This document shows, in pieces, positions 1 through 9,479 of a DNA stretch of 64,000 nucleotides (its first letter is position 1; each line of letters starts with the position of its first letter). The stretch covers positions 3,534,001 to 3,598,000 of the forward strand of contig NZ_CP011339.1 of assembly GCF_001264245.1 (NCBI RefSeq). Reading direction: 5' to 3'. The position numbers and the translations under genes are program-made. A model generated the notes under the pieces. That model saw only the letters and a program-made list of their open reading frames with translations. It did not search any database and was not told where the DNA came from. The stretch comes from Microcystis panniformis FACHB-1757. GTDB taxonomy: Bacteria > Cyanobacteriota > Cyanobacteriia > Cyanobacteriales > Microcystaceae.

Positions 1-330
1 GTACAGCAGGTTCCCCAAGACTATAAAAACGTCTCTAGAGTGTTGAAATTATCCAAAGTTGAATACTTTTTCAATATTCTTTTTCCCGCCACCGTTCCCT
101 ACGTTTTCACCGGATTAAGAATCGGTATCGGTTTATCTTGGTTGGCGATTGTAGCGGCAGAAATGCTGATCGGTGGCGTGGGAATTGGCTTCTTTATCTG
201 GGATGCTTGGAATAGTTCCATGATCAGTGAAATTATCCTCGCCCTGATTTATGTGGGTATTGTTGGTTTCTTACTCGATCGCCTCATGGCCTACATCGCT
301 AAATTAGTTGTACCCGAAGAAAATAAATAG
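1..330 (+). CDS. nrtB: Nitrate ABC transporter permease NrtB, C-terminal part
   Basis: This is the 3' end of the inner-membrane permease of the nitrate/nitrite ABC importer. The frame is open to the window edge, so the GTG at 40 is internal. The visible ~109 residues hold a membrane segment, the EAA-type cytoplasmic loop (FPATVPYVFTGLRIGIGLSWL), and two further hydrophobic segments, and the gene ends at the usual place for the family. nrtC and nrtD follow on the same strand, which supports nitrate as substrate rather than another compound. The upstream part (probably nrtA and most of nrtB) is outside the window. Confidence 0.88.
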   Translation, partial: VQQVPQDYKNVSRVLKLSKVEYFFNILFPATVPYVFTGLRIGIGLSWLAIVAAEMLIGGVGIGFFIWDAWNSSMISEIILALIYVGIVGFLLDRLMAYIAKLVVPEENK

Positions 331-337
331 GGTTTGC

Positions 338-663
338 GGCAAAAAGTTTTTCGGTGGGGGCAGGGTGTGGGGTGTGGGGAGCTTTTGGTTCTTCGTTACT
401 TGGTATGATTCGATATGGGGGCATAAATCGACTAAATCCTTATCTGGTAAGAGATTTAATTGATTAGTTCGCTCTAGATCAAAAACAATTGACAAAAATG
501 GCCAAATGCTTTTCTACATAAGGGTTCCATCCCTTATATCCCCCGTCCATTGCATAACACAAACCGAAGAGCCGAGCTTTTTAAGTAAACAGTAAACAGT
601 AAACTAAAAACTCACATCTGATAACTGACAACTGATAACTGATAACTGATAACTGATAACTGA
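338..663. repeat. Repeat-filled nrtB-nrtC spacer
   Basis: This 335-base gap has no credible gene. At 338-380 it carries a module beginning GGGTTTGCGGCAAAAAG and running into GGGTGT-type repeats; related modules lie near 37785 and 47938. From about 588 it carries AGTAAAC repeats, then several CTGATAA (TTATCAG) heptamers that stop three bases before the nrtC start. I see no Shine-Dalgarno sequence or terminator in the last 60 bases. Confidence 0.75.
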
Positions 664-665
664 AA

Positions 666-2672
666 ATGTCTGCATTTATTGAAGTCGATCACATTGATAA
701 GGTTTTCCCTCTGCCCGATGGCCGTCAATATATCGCCCTAAAAAATATCGATCTCAGCGTTACTCAAGGGGAATTTATCTCTTTAATCGGTCATTCCGGT
801 TGCGGGAAATCCACCCTCTTAAATATGGTCGCTGGACTCGATCGCCCGACGGTGGGAGGGGTGATTTTAGAGGGAAAAGAAATTAAAGGTCCCGGTCCCG
901 ATCGCATGGTGGTCTTCCAGAATTATTCTCTGCTGCCTTGGTTAACCGTCCGAGAAAATATCGCCCTAGGAGTTAACCGCGTGCTGCGTCATCTACCGGC
1001 TGCTGAACGCAAAAGTGTCATCGAACATAGTATCGATATGGTACACCTGCGCCATGCGGCCAACAAACGACCGGGAGAATTATCGGGAGGCATGAAACAA
1101 AGGGTAGCGATCGCCCGCGCTCTAGCCCTACGGCCGAAAGTCCTGCTACTCGATGAACCCTTTGGGGCGCTGGATGCGTTAACCAGAGGCAATTTACAGG
1201 AACGTTTGATGGAAATCGTCGAAGAAAGCCACGTTACCTGTATCATGGTCACGCACGATGTGGATGAGGCCCTATTACTATCCGATCGAGTGGTGATGTT
1301 AACCACCGGTCCGGAGGCCCATATCGGTCAGATTCTCGATGTTCCCATTCCCCGGCCCCGGCATCGTTTAGAAGTAGTTAACCATCCCAGTTACTACTCC
1401 CTCCGTAACGAGATCGTTTATTTCCTCAACCAACAGAAGCGATCGAAGAAAGTCGGTCAACCCACCGGACCGGTGACAGTGATCGGTCAAGCTACCAGAC
1501 TGAAAACCAATCCCACCATCGGTTTTATCCCCCTCACCGATTGCGCTCCGATTATTATCGCCAAAGAGAAAGGTTTCTTCGCCGAGGAAGGATTAGAGGA
1601 TGTTATCCTGCAACGAGAACCCAACTGGAAAGCACTCGCCCAAGGGGTGGCCACCGGTCGTCTCGATGCGGCCCAGATGGTGGCGGGAATGCCCCTCAGC
1701 ATGACCATTGGCGCTGGCAATAAGCCCTCTGTCCCCGTCATTAGCGCTTTGGTACTCAGTCGCAACGGTAACGCCATCACCCTCAGCAATAAATACAGGG
1801 AATTGGGGGTAGAAAAACTGGAGGACTTAAAGGATGCCCTCCAGCAAAGTCCCGATAAAATCGCCACTTTCGGCATGGTTCACCCCGCTTCCATGCACAA
1901 TCTGCTGTTACGCTACTGGTTAGCTAGTGGCGGCATCGATCCCGATAGTGATGTGAATTTAGCCGTAATTCCGCCGCCTCAGATGGTTTCCCTGCTAAAA
2001 GCGGGTAAGATCGACGGTTATTGTGTGGGGGAACCCTGGAACTCCTACGCCGTTCACGAAAAATTAGGCTACGTTATCGCCACCGATCTTGATATTTGGC
2101 CCGGACACCAAGAAAAAGTTCTCGGAGTCAAGGAAACTTGGGCAGCGAAACATCCCGAAACCCATATCGCCATGGTGAAAGCTTTAATTAAAGCCTGCGA
2201 ATACTGCGATGATCAGCGTAATCGAGAAGAAATCGTCAATATTCTCAGTCAGCCCCAGTATGTGGGCGTGGATAGGACAATTATTCGGCCTGGTTTCCTC
2301 GATGGTTACGATCGCGGTTTAGGAACCGCCCCCGAACCCCTATTCCGATTTAACCAGTTTTACGTCGATCAAGCTAACTGTCCGGGCCGCAGTGAGGCGT
2401 TATGGACCCTAACTCAGCTTGCCCGTTGGGGTTACGCGCCTTTCCCCCGCAACTGGGTAGAAGTGATTGAACGCGTCCGTCGTCCCGATCTGTTTGGTGA
2501 AGCTTGCCGGTCCCTGGGCCTTCCCGATTTGGAACCCAATCGCCACAGTTTTGCCCTCTTCGATCATCTTATTTTCAATCCCGACGATCCGATCAGCTAT
2601 CTGGAACGTTTCTCGATCCGTCGCGATTATCGCGTCTCAGAAGTTCTCCTCGATGATACCGTCGCTAATTAA
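666..2672 (+). CDS. nrtC: Nitrate ABC transporter ATPase with fused NrtA-like domain, NrtC
   Basis: This 668-residue protein couples ATP hydrolysis to nitrate import. Residues 1-255 are an ABC ATPase: Walker A GHSGCGKST at 42-50, Q-loop near 84, signature LSGGMKQR at 139-146, Walker B VLLLDEP at 159-165. From about 280 to 650 it has a NrtA-like substrate-binding domain (starting TIGFIPLTDCAPIIIAKEKG) without a signal peptide. In NrtC this domain is known to act as a cytoplasmic regulatory module for ammonium/nitrate inhibition. Length and order match NrtC. Heptamer repeats sit directly before the ATG and leave no obvious ribosome binding site. Confidence 0.95.
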   Translation: MSAFIEVDHIDKVFPLPDGRQYIALKNIDLSVTQGEFISLIGHSGCGKSTLLNMVAGLDRPTVGGVILEGKEIKGPGPDRMVVFQNYSLLPWLTVRENIALGVNRVLRHLPAAERKSVIEHSIDMVHLRHAANKRPGELSGGMKQRVAIARALALRPKVLLLDEPFGALDALTRGNLQERLMEIVEESHVTCIMVTHDVDEALLLSDRVVMLTTGPEAHIGQILDVPIPRPRHRLEVVNHPSYYSLRNEIVYFLNQQKRSKKVGQPTGPVTVIGQATRLKTNPTIGFIPLTDCAPIIIAKEKGFFAEEGLEDVILQREPNWKALAQGVATGRLDAAQMVAGMPLSMTIGAGNKPSVPVISALVLSRNGNAITLSNKYRELGVEKLEDLKDALQQSPDKIATFGMVHPASMHNLLLRYWLASGGIDPDSDVNLAVIPPPQMVSLLKAGKIDGYCVGEPWNSYAVHEKLGYVIATDLDIWPGHQEKVLGVKETWAAKHPETHIAMVKALIKACEYCDDQRNREEIVNILSQPQYVGVDRTIIRPGFLDGYDRGLGTAPEPLFRFNQFYVDQANCPGRSEALWTLTQLARWGYAPFPRNWVEVIERVRRPDLFGEACRSLGLPDLEPNRHSFALFDHLIFNPDDPISYLERFSIRRDYRVSEVLLDDTVAN

Positions 2673-2679
2673 TGGTTGT

Positions 2680-2696
2680 GGTGGGCTTTGCCCACC
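2680..2696 (+). other. Short hairpin between nrtC and nrtD
   Basis: A perfect 7-bp stem, GGTGGGC and GCCCACC around a TTT loop, lies just after the nrtC stop and 24 bases before the nrtD ATG. There is no T-tract after it, so it is unlikely to be a strong terminator. It could act as an RNA-processing or attenuation hairpin, or be a short dispersed repeat. Confidence 0.5.
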
Positions 2697-2719
2697 TTAA
2701 AATAAATCTAGGACGAATT

Positions 2720-3718
2720 ATGCAAACTTTTACCGATAAGACCGTGAATTCCACCACTACTACCCAGCCTTTTTTATTAGTTAGTAATGTTGCCAAAGAA
2801 TACCCCTCCCCCGAAGGGGTTTACACCGTTTTAGATGGTGTGGAGCTGCAAGTTAATGAGGGGGAATTTGTCTGCATTATCGGTCACTCCGGCTGCGGTA
2901 AATCGACCCTTTTAAATATGGTGGCGGGGTTTTCTTCTCCTAGTCGTGGGCAAGTGCTGCTACAGGATAAAGAGGTTAAGGAACCAGGACCGGACCGGAT
3001 GATGGTATTCCAAAATTATTCGCTTCTGCCCTGGAAAACTGCCTTTGAGAACGTTTATATCGGGGTTAGTTCGGTTTATCCCCAAAAATCTCACGCTGAG
3101 AAGGTGAAGATTGTGGAAGAAAATCTATCCTTAGTGGGATTGACAGAAGCAGCCCAGAAAAAACCCCCCCAATTATCGGGAGGCATGAAACAACGGGTTG
3201 CGATCGCCCGCGCCCTGGCCATTCGTCCCCAAGTCCTCATCCTCGATGAACCGTTTGGGGCCCTAGATGCGATCACTAAAGAAGAATTACAGGAAGAATT
3301 GCTGAAAATCTGGCAAGAACACCAGTTAACCGTGTTGATGATTACCCACGATATCGATGAGGCTTTGTTCTTGTGCGATCGCTTGGTGATGATGACCAAC
3401 GGCCCAAGCGCTAAAATCGGGGAGGTGTTAAAGATGCCTTTTGCTCGTCCCCGGGTTCGTTCCCAAATTACCGAGGATCCCCGTTACTACGAACTTCGCA
3501 ATGAAGCCCTCGATTTCCTCTACAATCGTTTTGCCCATTCGGAGGATCCCAACGAGGATGCCCCCGAACAACCCCGCACAGAAAATCTCGTGGGTAAAAT
3601 TGTTACTGCTATTGGTGGCATAGCTTTACTCGCTTTTGTCGGTTTTAGTCTGATACAAATGTTCACTAGCAAGACTGCCAATACTGCTAATCCGGCTACC
3701 ATCGAGGACTCCAGATAA
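2720..3718 (+). CDS. nrtD: Nitrate ABC transporter ATPase NrtD with C-terminal membrane tail
   Basis: NrtD is the second ATPase of the nitrate importer. The ATG at 2720 gives 332 residues; an in-frame ATG at 2672 would add 16 residues read from the intergenic hairpin and is unlikely. Walker A GHSGCGKST is at 55-63, signature LSGGMKQR at 152-159, Walker B VLILDEP at 172-178. The ATPase domain ends near residue 270. After an acidic linker there is a hydrophobic stretch at about 294-313, then a polar tail, so the protein may be membrane-tethered. From memory, the Synechococcus elongatus protein is shorter (about 274 residues), while some other cyanobacterial NrtD proteins share this longer form. 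Confidence 0.93.
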   Translation: MQTFTDKTVNSTTTTQPFLLVSNVAKEYPSPEGVYTVLDGVELQVNEGEFVCIIGHSGCGKSTLLNMVAGFSSPSRGQVLLQDKEVKEPGPDRMMVFQNYSLLPWKTAFENVYIGVSSVYPQKSHAEKVKIVEENLSLVGLTEAAQKKPPQLSGGMKQRVAIARALAIRPQVLILDEPFGALDAITKEELQEELLKIWQEHQLTVLMITHDIDEALFLCDRLVMMTNGPSAKIGEVLKMPFARPRVRSQITEDPRYYELRNEALDFLYNRFAHSEDPNEDAPEQPRTENLVGKIVTAIGGIALLAFVGFSLIQMFTSKTANTANPATIEDSR

Positions 3719-3721
3719 GTA

Positions 3722-3752
3722 ACAGTTATCAGTTATCAGTTATCAGTTATCA
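3722..3752. repeat. TTATCAG heptamer repeats after nrtD
   Basis: About four TTATCAG units follow the nrtD stop almost at once. They belong to the same family as the arrays near 600, 11745, 41690 and 46440. The rest of the spacer up to 3995 holds degenerate relatives (ACTGATTACTG) and a small hairpin near 3930 (GAGTGG/CCACTC); no gene is visible. Confidence 0.8.
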
Positions 3753-3995
3753 GATTTGAGTTTTAAGTGACAGTATTAAATATAAGTTTCTTACTATCTT
3801 TTCACTGATTACTGTTTACTGATTACTGACCAAGAATAAACCAGAAAGAGACAAAGAACAAAAAGCTGAAACCCGATCAGTTTAACTTATATAGTAGTGA
3901 TCGATCTTTGTATCCTTTGTGTCTGGAGTGGTTCGTTCCACTCACTTGCCCGCAAGACTGTATCTTAGAATAGATTTTAATCTCTGGAGAGTTTA

Positions 3996-4622
3996 TCAAT
4001 GATTAAGATGTTCAAAGACCGATTTATCACCGATATCGTTGGGGAGAGGTTGGCTTAACTTTCTCAGAGCAAAGATAACGAATAAAGTCGCCCAGAGAAT
4101 TAATAGCCCCTTTTCCCAATTTAAGGGCAATATCCCCAAAAGATGACCGAGTAAAAGGGTGGGAACTAGAGGGGTTAAAAACTTGGTTTCTAGACGATTA
4201 AAACAAAAAGCTTCTTTGAAATAAATCCCCGTGAGACTAGCAAAAATAAAGCCGACACCGAATAAGCTCACCGGGTGGTTATAGACAAATTCTAGGGGAG
4301 AAAGGTGAGAATAGAGGCTGAAAATTAGGGAAGTAATCGCCCCGATTAGCCAAAAAAATTGCAGGAGACGATGGAGGGGAATTAAATATATATGGATAGT
4401 CAATAAACTGATGCCTAACCCCAGACAAAAACCCATGTATAAAAGGTTAGTCAGGGGCAGTAATTGCGGTCGGGTGAGAACTATAATTGTAGCGACAGCG
4501 AAACTAAAAGCCGCTAAATTTAAACCCAGACGGTAGAGACGCACCCCTAGGCGATCACTATCCGTAATCGTAAACTCTCCGAATTGACCTTGATAAACTC
4601 GATCGACAGCAGGGGAAGTCAT
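3996..4622 (-). CDS. DUF2301 integral membrane protein
   Basis: This 208-residue protein resembles the DUF2301 family of cyanobacterial membrane proteins of unknown function. After a polar N-terminus (with GEFTITDSDRLGVRLYRLGLN) it has about six hydrophobic segments alternating with short loops, consistent with an inner or thylakoid membrane protein. There are no recognisable catalytic motifs. It stands alone, convergent with nrtD and divergent from the thiO-thiG fusion, so neighbours give no hint of function. The family assignment rests on the N-terminal pattern and is fairly secure; the function is unknown. Confidence 0.75.
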   Translation of the reverse strand: MTSPAVDRVYQGQFGEFTITDSDRLGVRLYRLGLNLAAFSFAVATIIVLTRPQLLPLTNLLYMGFCLGLGISLLTIHIYLIPLHRLLQFFWLIGAITSLIFSLYSHLSPLEFVYNHPVSLFGVGFIFASLTGIYFKEAFCFNRLETKFLTPLVPTLLLGHLLGILPLNWEKGLLILWATLFVIFALRKLSQPLPNDIGDKSVFEHLNH

Positions 4623-4867
4623 AATGCTCTAAAGAAAAAGGGAAGCTTAGAAAAGATCGACTACAAATTATCTTAAGCTTAAATTATGCCAGTAGCCTCA
4701 CTTCTCCCTCCTCTCGGCTGACTAATTGCGATTTTAGTAGTCAATCAAGCTAAAAATTATGATTAATTGGGATAAAAAGACTATATATGTTATTTTACTA
4801 CGTCTTTCTTGTTTTAACTTCTAATTGCTTGTCATTTCAGTAATTCTCTTTGGTGCCAGAGACTTTT

Positions 4868-6799
4868 ATGAACTCAACTAGCGAAATTTTGATCGTGGGC
4901 GGTGGTATCATCGGATTAGCGATCGCCGTCGATTTACAATTGCGCGGGGCAAAAGTTACCCTCCTAGTTCGAGATATAGCTCAGGCCGCTAGTCGTGCGG
5001 CTGCGGGAATGTTGGCCCCCCATGCGGAGGGAATTCCCCCGGGTCCGTTTCTCGAGCTTTGCCTGCAATCGCGCTGGCTATATCCAGAATGGATCCGCAA
5101 AATCGAGGATTTAACGGGGATAAACACCGGTTACTATCCCTGTGGTATTCTTGCTCCCGTTTACGAGCTAGATCAGCCCGTTACTACCGAGGAAGTTAAT
5201 AAAATTTGGTTAGACAGCAATGCAGTTCACCTCTACCAACCCGGATTAGGTAAAGATGTGGTCGGTGGTTGGTGGTATCCCGACGATGGACAAGTGGATA
5301 ACCGGCAGCTAGTGACTGTCCTGCAACAAGCGGCCGAAAATTTAGGGGTAGAAATTCGCCAAGGGGTAGAAGTCCACGCCATACAACAAAAGCAGGGAAA
5401 AGTCAAGAGTATTTATACCTCAATTGGGGAATTAGAAGCAAAAATTTACATTTTAGCGGCGGGATCCTGGGCCAGTCAACTTTTACCCCTCCCTATCCAT
5501 CCCGTCAAAGGCCAAATGGCAGCGGTAAAAATGCCCCCTAACCAGACCTTAGCGAGGGTTTTATTCGGTCCGCAAACCTATCTGGTTCCCCGTCGCAATG
5601 GTCGTTTAATTATCGGGGCCACTTCCGAAAAAGTCGCCTGGCAAACGGGCAATACACCCCAAGGACTACAAACCCTTTTTGCGCGTGCTACCCGTCTCTA
5701 TCCCCCTTTAGCTGACTGGGAAATCGAGGAGATGTGGTGGGGATTCCGTCCGGGTACAGCGGATGAATTACCTATTTTAGGCCGCAGTAGCTGTGATAAC
5801 CTGATTTTAGCCACCGGTCACTATCGTAATGGCATTTTACTCGCTCCTGTTACTGCTTCCTTGATTGCCGACCTGGTGATTAATGACAAAGTTAATCCCA
5901 TTTTGACCCATTTTAGCTGCGATCGCTTTAATCAACCATCACCCGTTACTATTCCACCTATGTCCTTAACTATTATTGAGAATAAACCCCAAGCGCTTTT
6001 ATCGCCCCAAAATGATCGCCTCACCATTGCTGGGAAAACCTTTCACTCCCGCTTGATGACTGGGACTGGCAAATATGCCAATCTGACGACTATGCAGGAA
6101 AGTATTAGTGCCAGTGAATGTCAGATTGTCACCGTTGCCGTTAGACGAGTACAAACGAACGCACCCGGTCATGAGGGATTAGCAGAGGCGATCGATTGGT
6201 CTAAAATTTGGATGTTACCCAACACTGCCGGTTGTCAAACGGCCGAAGAAGCGGTTCGGGTGGCCCGTTTAGGGCGAGAAATGGCCAAATTATTGGGACA
6301 GGAAGACAATAACTTTATTAAACTCGAAGTTATTCCCGATCCTAAATATTTATTACCCGATCCGATCGGAACTTTGCAAGCGGCGGAACAATTAGTTAAA
6401 GAAGGTTTTGCCGTACTGCCCTATATTAACGCCGATCCTCTCTTAGCCAAACGTTTAGAGGAGGCCGGCTGCGCCACGGTTATGCCCCTAGGATCGCCGA
6501 TTGGGTCGGGACAGGGGCTGAAAAATGAGGCAAATATCGCGATTATCATCGAATCGTCCCAAATTCCCGTGGTGGTAGATGCCGGGATCGGTACACCCTC
6601 AGAAGCAGCCCGGGCCATGGAAATGGGGGCCGATGCTTTATTAATTAACAGTGCGATCGCTATGGCGGCCAATCCGGCTATGATGGCCCAGGCCATGGCA
6701 ATGGCGGCAAAAGCGGGACGTTTAGCCTATTTAGCGGGAAGAATGCCGATTAAGTCCTATGCTAGTCCTAGTTCCCCCCTGACGGGAACGATCGCCTAA
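4868..6799 (+). CDS. thiO-thiG: Bifunctional glycine oxidase ThiO / thiazole synthase ThiG
   Basis: This fusion covers two steps of the thiazole branch of thiamine biosynthesis. The N-terminal half (about 1-345) is a FAD-dependent DAO-type oxidase with the dinucleotide motif GGGIIGLA near residue 11. It converts glycine to dehydroglycine. The C-terminal half (from about 365) is ThiG, with the Schiff-base lysine in MTGTGKY and the phosphate-binding region PLGSPIGSGQG. Fusion allows the unstable imine to be handed over directly. The architecture is known in cyanobacteria. I chose ATG 4868; upstream TTG/GTG codons at 4850/4853 are in frame but weak. No TPP riboswitch was recognised upstream. Confidence 0.93.
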   Translation: MNSTSEILIVGGGIIGLAIAVDLQLRGAKVTLLVRDIAQAASRAAAGMLAPHAEGIPPGPFLELCLQSRWLYPEWIRKIEDLTGINTGYYPCGILAPVYELDQPVTTEEVNKIWLDSNAVHLYQPGLGKDVVGGWWYPDDGQVDNRQLVTVLQQAAENLGVEIRQGVEVHAIQQKQGKVKSIYTSIGELEAKIYILAAGSWASQLLPLPIHPVKGQMAAVKMPPNQTLARVLFGPQTYLVPRRNGRLIIGATSEKVAWQTGNTPQGLQTLFARATRLYPPLADWEIEEMWWGFRPGTADELPILGRSSCDNLILATGHYRNGILLAPVTASLIADLVINDKVNPILTHFSCDRFNQPSPVTIPPMSLTIIENKPQALLSPQNDRLTIAGKTFHSRLMTGTGKYANLTTMQESISASECQIVTVAVRRVQTNAPGHEGLAEAIDWSKIWMLPNTAGCQTAEEAVRVARLGREMAKLLGQEDNNFIKLEVIPDPKYLLPDPIGTLQAAEQLVKEGFAVLPYINADPLLAKRLEEAGCATVMPLGSPIGSGQGLKNEANIAIIIESSQIPVVVDAGIGTPSEAARAMEMGADALLINSAIAMAANPAMMAQAMAMAAKAGRLAYLAGRMPIKSYASPSSPLTGTIA

Positions 6800-6853
6800 C
6801 CGATTAAGCTAGGAATGGGCTGTTTTCAGCTATTAGAGCCAGCAAAAATCTCT

Positions 6854-7606
6854 ATGACTACAGACAATCAAACTGAGTATGTTGCCGCTTTAACTGATTT
6901 ACACCGTGGACTTGACCGTAAAGGGCCTGGCGACTCTGACTTCTCCCTAAAAATTTTGAGTAATCTCTCTATTTTGCCCCTCAAGCCACGAATTGCCGAT
7001 CTAGGATGTGGAAGTGGTGCTAGTGCTTTACTGCTGGCACAATACTACCAAAGCCCTGTCATGGCAGTGGACTCCTCATCGGTTTTTATCGACGAACTCA
7101 AAACCCGAGCAAAACAGCTTGGTCTTGAGCATTTAATCATTCCAATTCATGGTGACATGGCTAAACTTGATTGGTCAGTGGGTTCAGTTGATCTACTTTG
7201 GTCTGAGGGGGCTGCTTATAATCTTGGGTTTGAGCAAGCTCTTAAAATCTGGCGACCGCTTGTTTCTAACAACGGGATCGCCGTCATCTCGGAGATGAGT
7301 TGGTTTACTGATGAGCTACCAGAGCCGGCTGTGGCCTATTGGCAAAACGCCTATCATACAATGGGTAATGAGTTTGAGAATATCGTTCGGGCTAATAGGT
7401 CTGGTTTTAAGGTACTTTCTACCCAGAGGCTGCCCAGTCAGGTTTGGTGGCTCAATTATTATCAACCTCTCCGTGAGCGAATCGGGCAGCTGGAAATCAG
7501 CCCCAGTAGCCCATCGGTTATTCGTGAAACTGAAGAAGAGATGAAACTTTTTGAGAAATTCAGCAACTTCTATGGTTATACCTTCTATGTTCTGCAAGCG
7601 GCCTAG
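6854..7606 (+). CDS. SAM-dependent class I methyltransferase
   Basis: A soluble protein of about 250 residues with a Rossmann-type SAM fold. Motif I is IADLGCGSGAS at about residues 47-57. An acidic residue ends the second strand (VMAVDSS), and a later LLWSEGAAY segment fits motif IV of small-molecule methyltransferases. The substrate cannot be read from sequence. An ATG at 6815 is also in frame (263 residues), but its AGGA is too close to act as a ribosome site; ATG 6854 gives a more normal N-terminus. It lies 54 bases after thiO-thiG on the same strand and might be co-transcribed. Confidence 0.8.
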   Translation: MTTDNQTEYVAALTDLHRGLDRKGPGDSDFSLKILSNLSILPLKPRIADLGCGSGASALLLAQYYQSPVMAVDSSSVFIDELKTRAKQLGLEHLIIPIHGDMAKLDWSVGSVDLLWSEGAAYNLGFEQALKIWRPLVSNNGIAVISEMSWFTDELPEPAVAYWQNAYHTMGNEFENIVRANRSGFKVLSTQRLPSQVWWLNYYQPLRERIGQLEISPSSPSVIRETEEEMKLFEKFSNFYGYTFYVLQAA

Positions 7607-7668
7607 AAAAAAAGCCGTCCAATTTATGATCAGCTTTGTTTCGCAGTAATTCCTATTGTTTTAATCAT

Positions 7669-7755
7669 CTGCGTCCGCAGGTGCAAAAACTACAGGAAAC
7701 TCCCACCCTGCAGCGATTGCGGGAACAACAGATTAGAATTATCCAAACTCGTTAA
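7669..7755 (+). pseudogene. Possible 3' remnant of an unidentified gene
   Basis: A frame without an upstream start encodes LRPQVQKLQETPTLQRLREQ and a few more residues and stops at 7753-7755. It reads like the helical C-terminus of a real protein. A perfect 8-bp stem hairpin (GGGGAGAT/ATCTCCCC, 7760-7781) follows directly, as expected for a gene end. The rest of the gene is absent and I cannot name it. The rest of the 7607-7809 gap shows nothing else. Confidence 0.3.
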
Positions 7756-7809
7756 AATAGGGGAGATTTGGCTATCTCCCCCCACACCACACCGGGATAA
7801 ATCCCACAA

Positions 7810-9345
7810 TTAACGCACTTCAAACAAACGATTGTCTGGTAAATTACTAATCGCTCGCTGGAGACTATTTAAGGATTTATTGTAATCAACGATCGCCTGT
7901 AGATAACGACTTCTGGCATCGGTTAAATCCCGTTGGGAGTTGATCACGTCCGTTTGGGTTCCCACACCGGCCTGAAAGCGTAAACGGGCTAATCGCAGAC
8001 TTTCCGTGGCGGATTCAATGCTTTTTTGCGAAGTTTTAATGTTTTCTTGGTTAGAAATCAAATTATAGTAGGATTCCTCCACCTGAAGGCGAATTTCATT
8101 GCGACGGAGGGAGAATTCCGTATCGGCGCGATCGATGTTTCTTTCCGCTTGACGGGCGCGAGCAAAAGCACGACCACCATCAAAGAAAGTCCAACGAATC
8201 CGGCCGCCGACGCTAAAACCATCGCCAAAACCGGCATCATCACTGAGATCGTTAAGAACATTATACTCGCCCAAAAGGTCCACTTGGGGAATCACCGCCG
8301 AAATGGCGATCGAGCGATCCTCTTCGCTAATTTCCCTCTGTAAGAGTTGTTGTTCTAATTCGGCGCGATTTTTGTAGGCCAAAACGATACTATCATCAAG
8401 ACTTAAGCCCCAAGTTCCCGCCTCGCGAATCTCATCGGCAGCGGTTAACTCGATGTGCTGACCGACACTCAATATCTGTGCCAGTCGCCGTCGGGAAATA
8501 CGCTGGGTAGAAATCGCCCGGGTTAAGTCTTGGTTAGCGTTAGCGAGGTCAACTTCCGCCTGTAGGACAGCAAATCGGGTTCCTAGTCCCGCTTGCTCCA
8601 ATAATTGTGCATCCCGTAAACTTTGACTAGCATCTTCGATCGCAGCTTGGGAGATCGCTACCTGAGCATCACCCCTCTGCAATTCATAATAGGCATCGGT
8701 GGCATCAAAACGAGTTTGTTCCGAGACTCGTTCCACCTCTAATTCCCGTTGCCGGATCACTTTTTCGGCCCTTTTGATCTGGGCTGTCCGTTCACCCCCT
8801 GTATAAACCCCATAGACAATCCGAACACTACCCTGAAGGTTGGTACTATCTTCTGGTGTAACTGCTGGGATTCCCTGTTGACGAGCCAAATTATTCTGTC
8901 TTTGGGCCGCTGCCGATTGATCTTGAGTGAGACTGGTTTCCGCTTCGGCCGTGGGTAATAAGGCCGCCTGTTGTTCCTTTAATTGGGCGCGAGCGATTTC
9001 TAAATCGACCCGGGCTGTCTGTAAGGTCTGATTATTTTTTAAAGCTAATTCGATCGCTTGATTTAAGGTGATCGGTTGTACTACCCTAATTCCCACCTCA
9101 TCTGGTTTGGTGGGAAAAATTAGGGGATTGCCACTAGGATTAAGATAATTGGGGGCTTTGGGATCCGCTTCCGTGGTTGCCGGTGCCGCCGATGGACCGG
9201 GTAATTGAGAAACTGGATTGGCAGTAGGTCGGGGTTTCTTCAATAAATCGGCAGCGGACTGAGTTTGTGCCTTAACCGAGGATTCAGCCAAGAAAATCAA
9301 CCCAAGCACCGCACTCACGGTAATACCATAACGCAAGAGCAACAT
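7810..9345 (-). CDS. TolC-family outer membrane efflux protein
   Basis: This protein of about 511 residues should be the outer-membrane channel of type I secretion and multidrug efflux systems (HgdD/TolC type in cyanobacteria). From the ATG at 9345 it starts with a signal peptide ending near VKA-Q. A proline-rich linker follows, then two long OEP helical repeats, the first beginning TLNQAIELALKNNQTLQTAR and the second beginning near SLDDSIVLAYKNRAEL. The alternation of coiled-coil and strand segments fits TolC. An ATG at 9393 would add 16 residues read from AGTAAAC-type repeat DNA and is unlikely. No inner-membrane or adaptor gene is adjacent, so it probably serves several pumps. Confidence 0.88.
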   Translation of the reverse strand: MLLLRYGITVSAVLGLIFLAESSVKAQTQSAADLLKKPRPTANPVSQLPGPSAAPATTEADPKAPNYLNPSGNPLIFPTKPDEVGIRVVQPITLNQAIELALKNNQTLQTARVDLEIARAQLKEQQAALLPTAEAETSLTQDQSAAAQRQNNLARQQGIPAVTPEDSTNLQGSVRIVYGVYTGGERTAQIKRAEKVIRQRELEVERVSEQTRFDATDAYYELQRGDAQVAISQAAIEDASQSLRDAQLLEQAGLGTRFAVLQAEVDLANANQDLTRAISTQRISRRRLAQILSVGQHIELTAADEIREAGTWGLSLDDSIVLAYKNRAELEQQLLQREISEEDRSIAISAVIPQVDLLGEYNVLNDLSDDAGFGDGFSVGGRIRWTFFDGGRAFARARQAERNIDRADTEFSLRRNEIRLQVEESYYNLISNQENIKTSQKSIESATESLRLARLRFQAGVGTQTDVINSQRDLTDARSRYLQAIVDYNKSLNSLQRAISNLPDNRLFEVR

Positions 9346-9479
9346 GAGTATCTCGAAAGTAAACAGTAAACGATAAGAAGTAAATAAGCTCACACCACTA
9401 TGTTGGCCGATTACTAATTACCGATAGTAACACGGGAGCATGAAAGCCACCGTCTTTTAAGCACCGGCTAAAATGAGAT

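Noticed and set aside
4623..4867. TPP riboswitch before thiO-thiG
   Set aside because: The expected conserved CUGAGA and ACCUGA-type blocks were not found in the leader.
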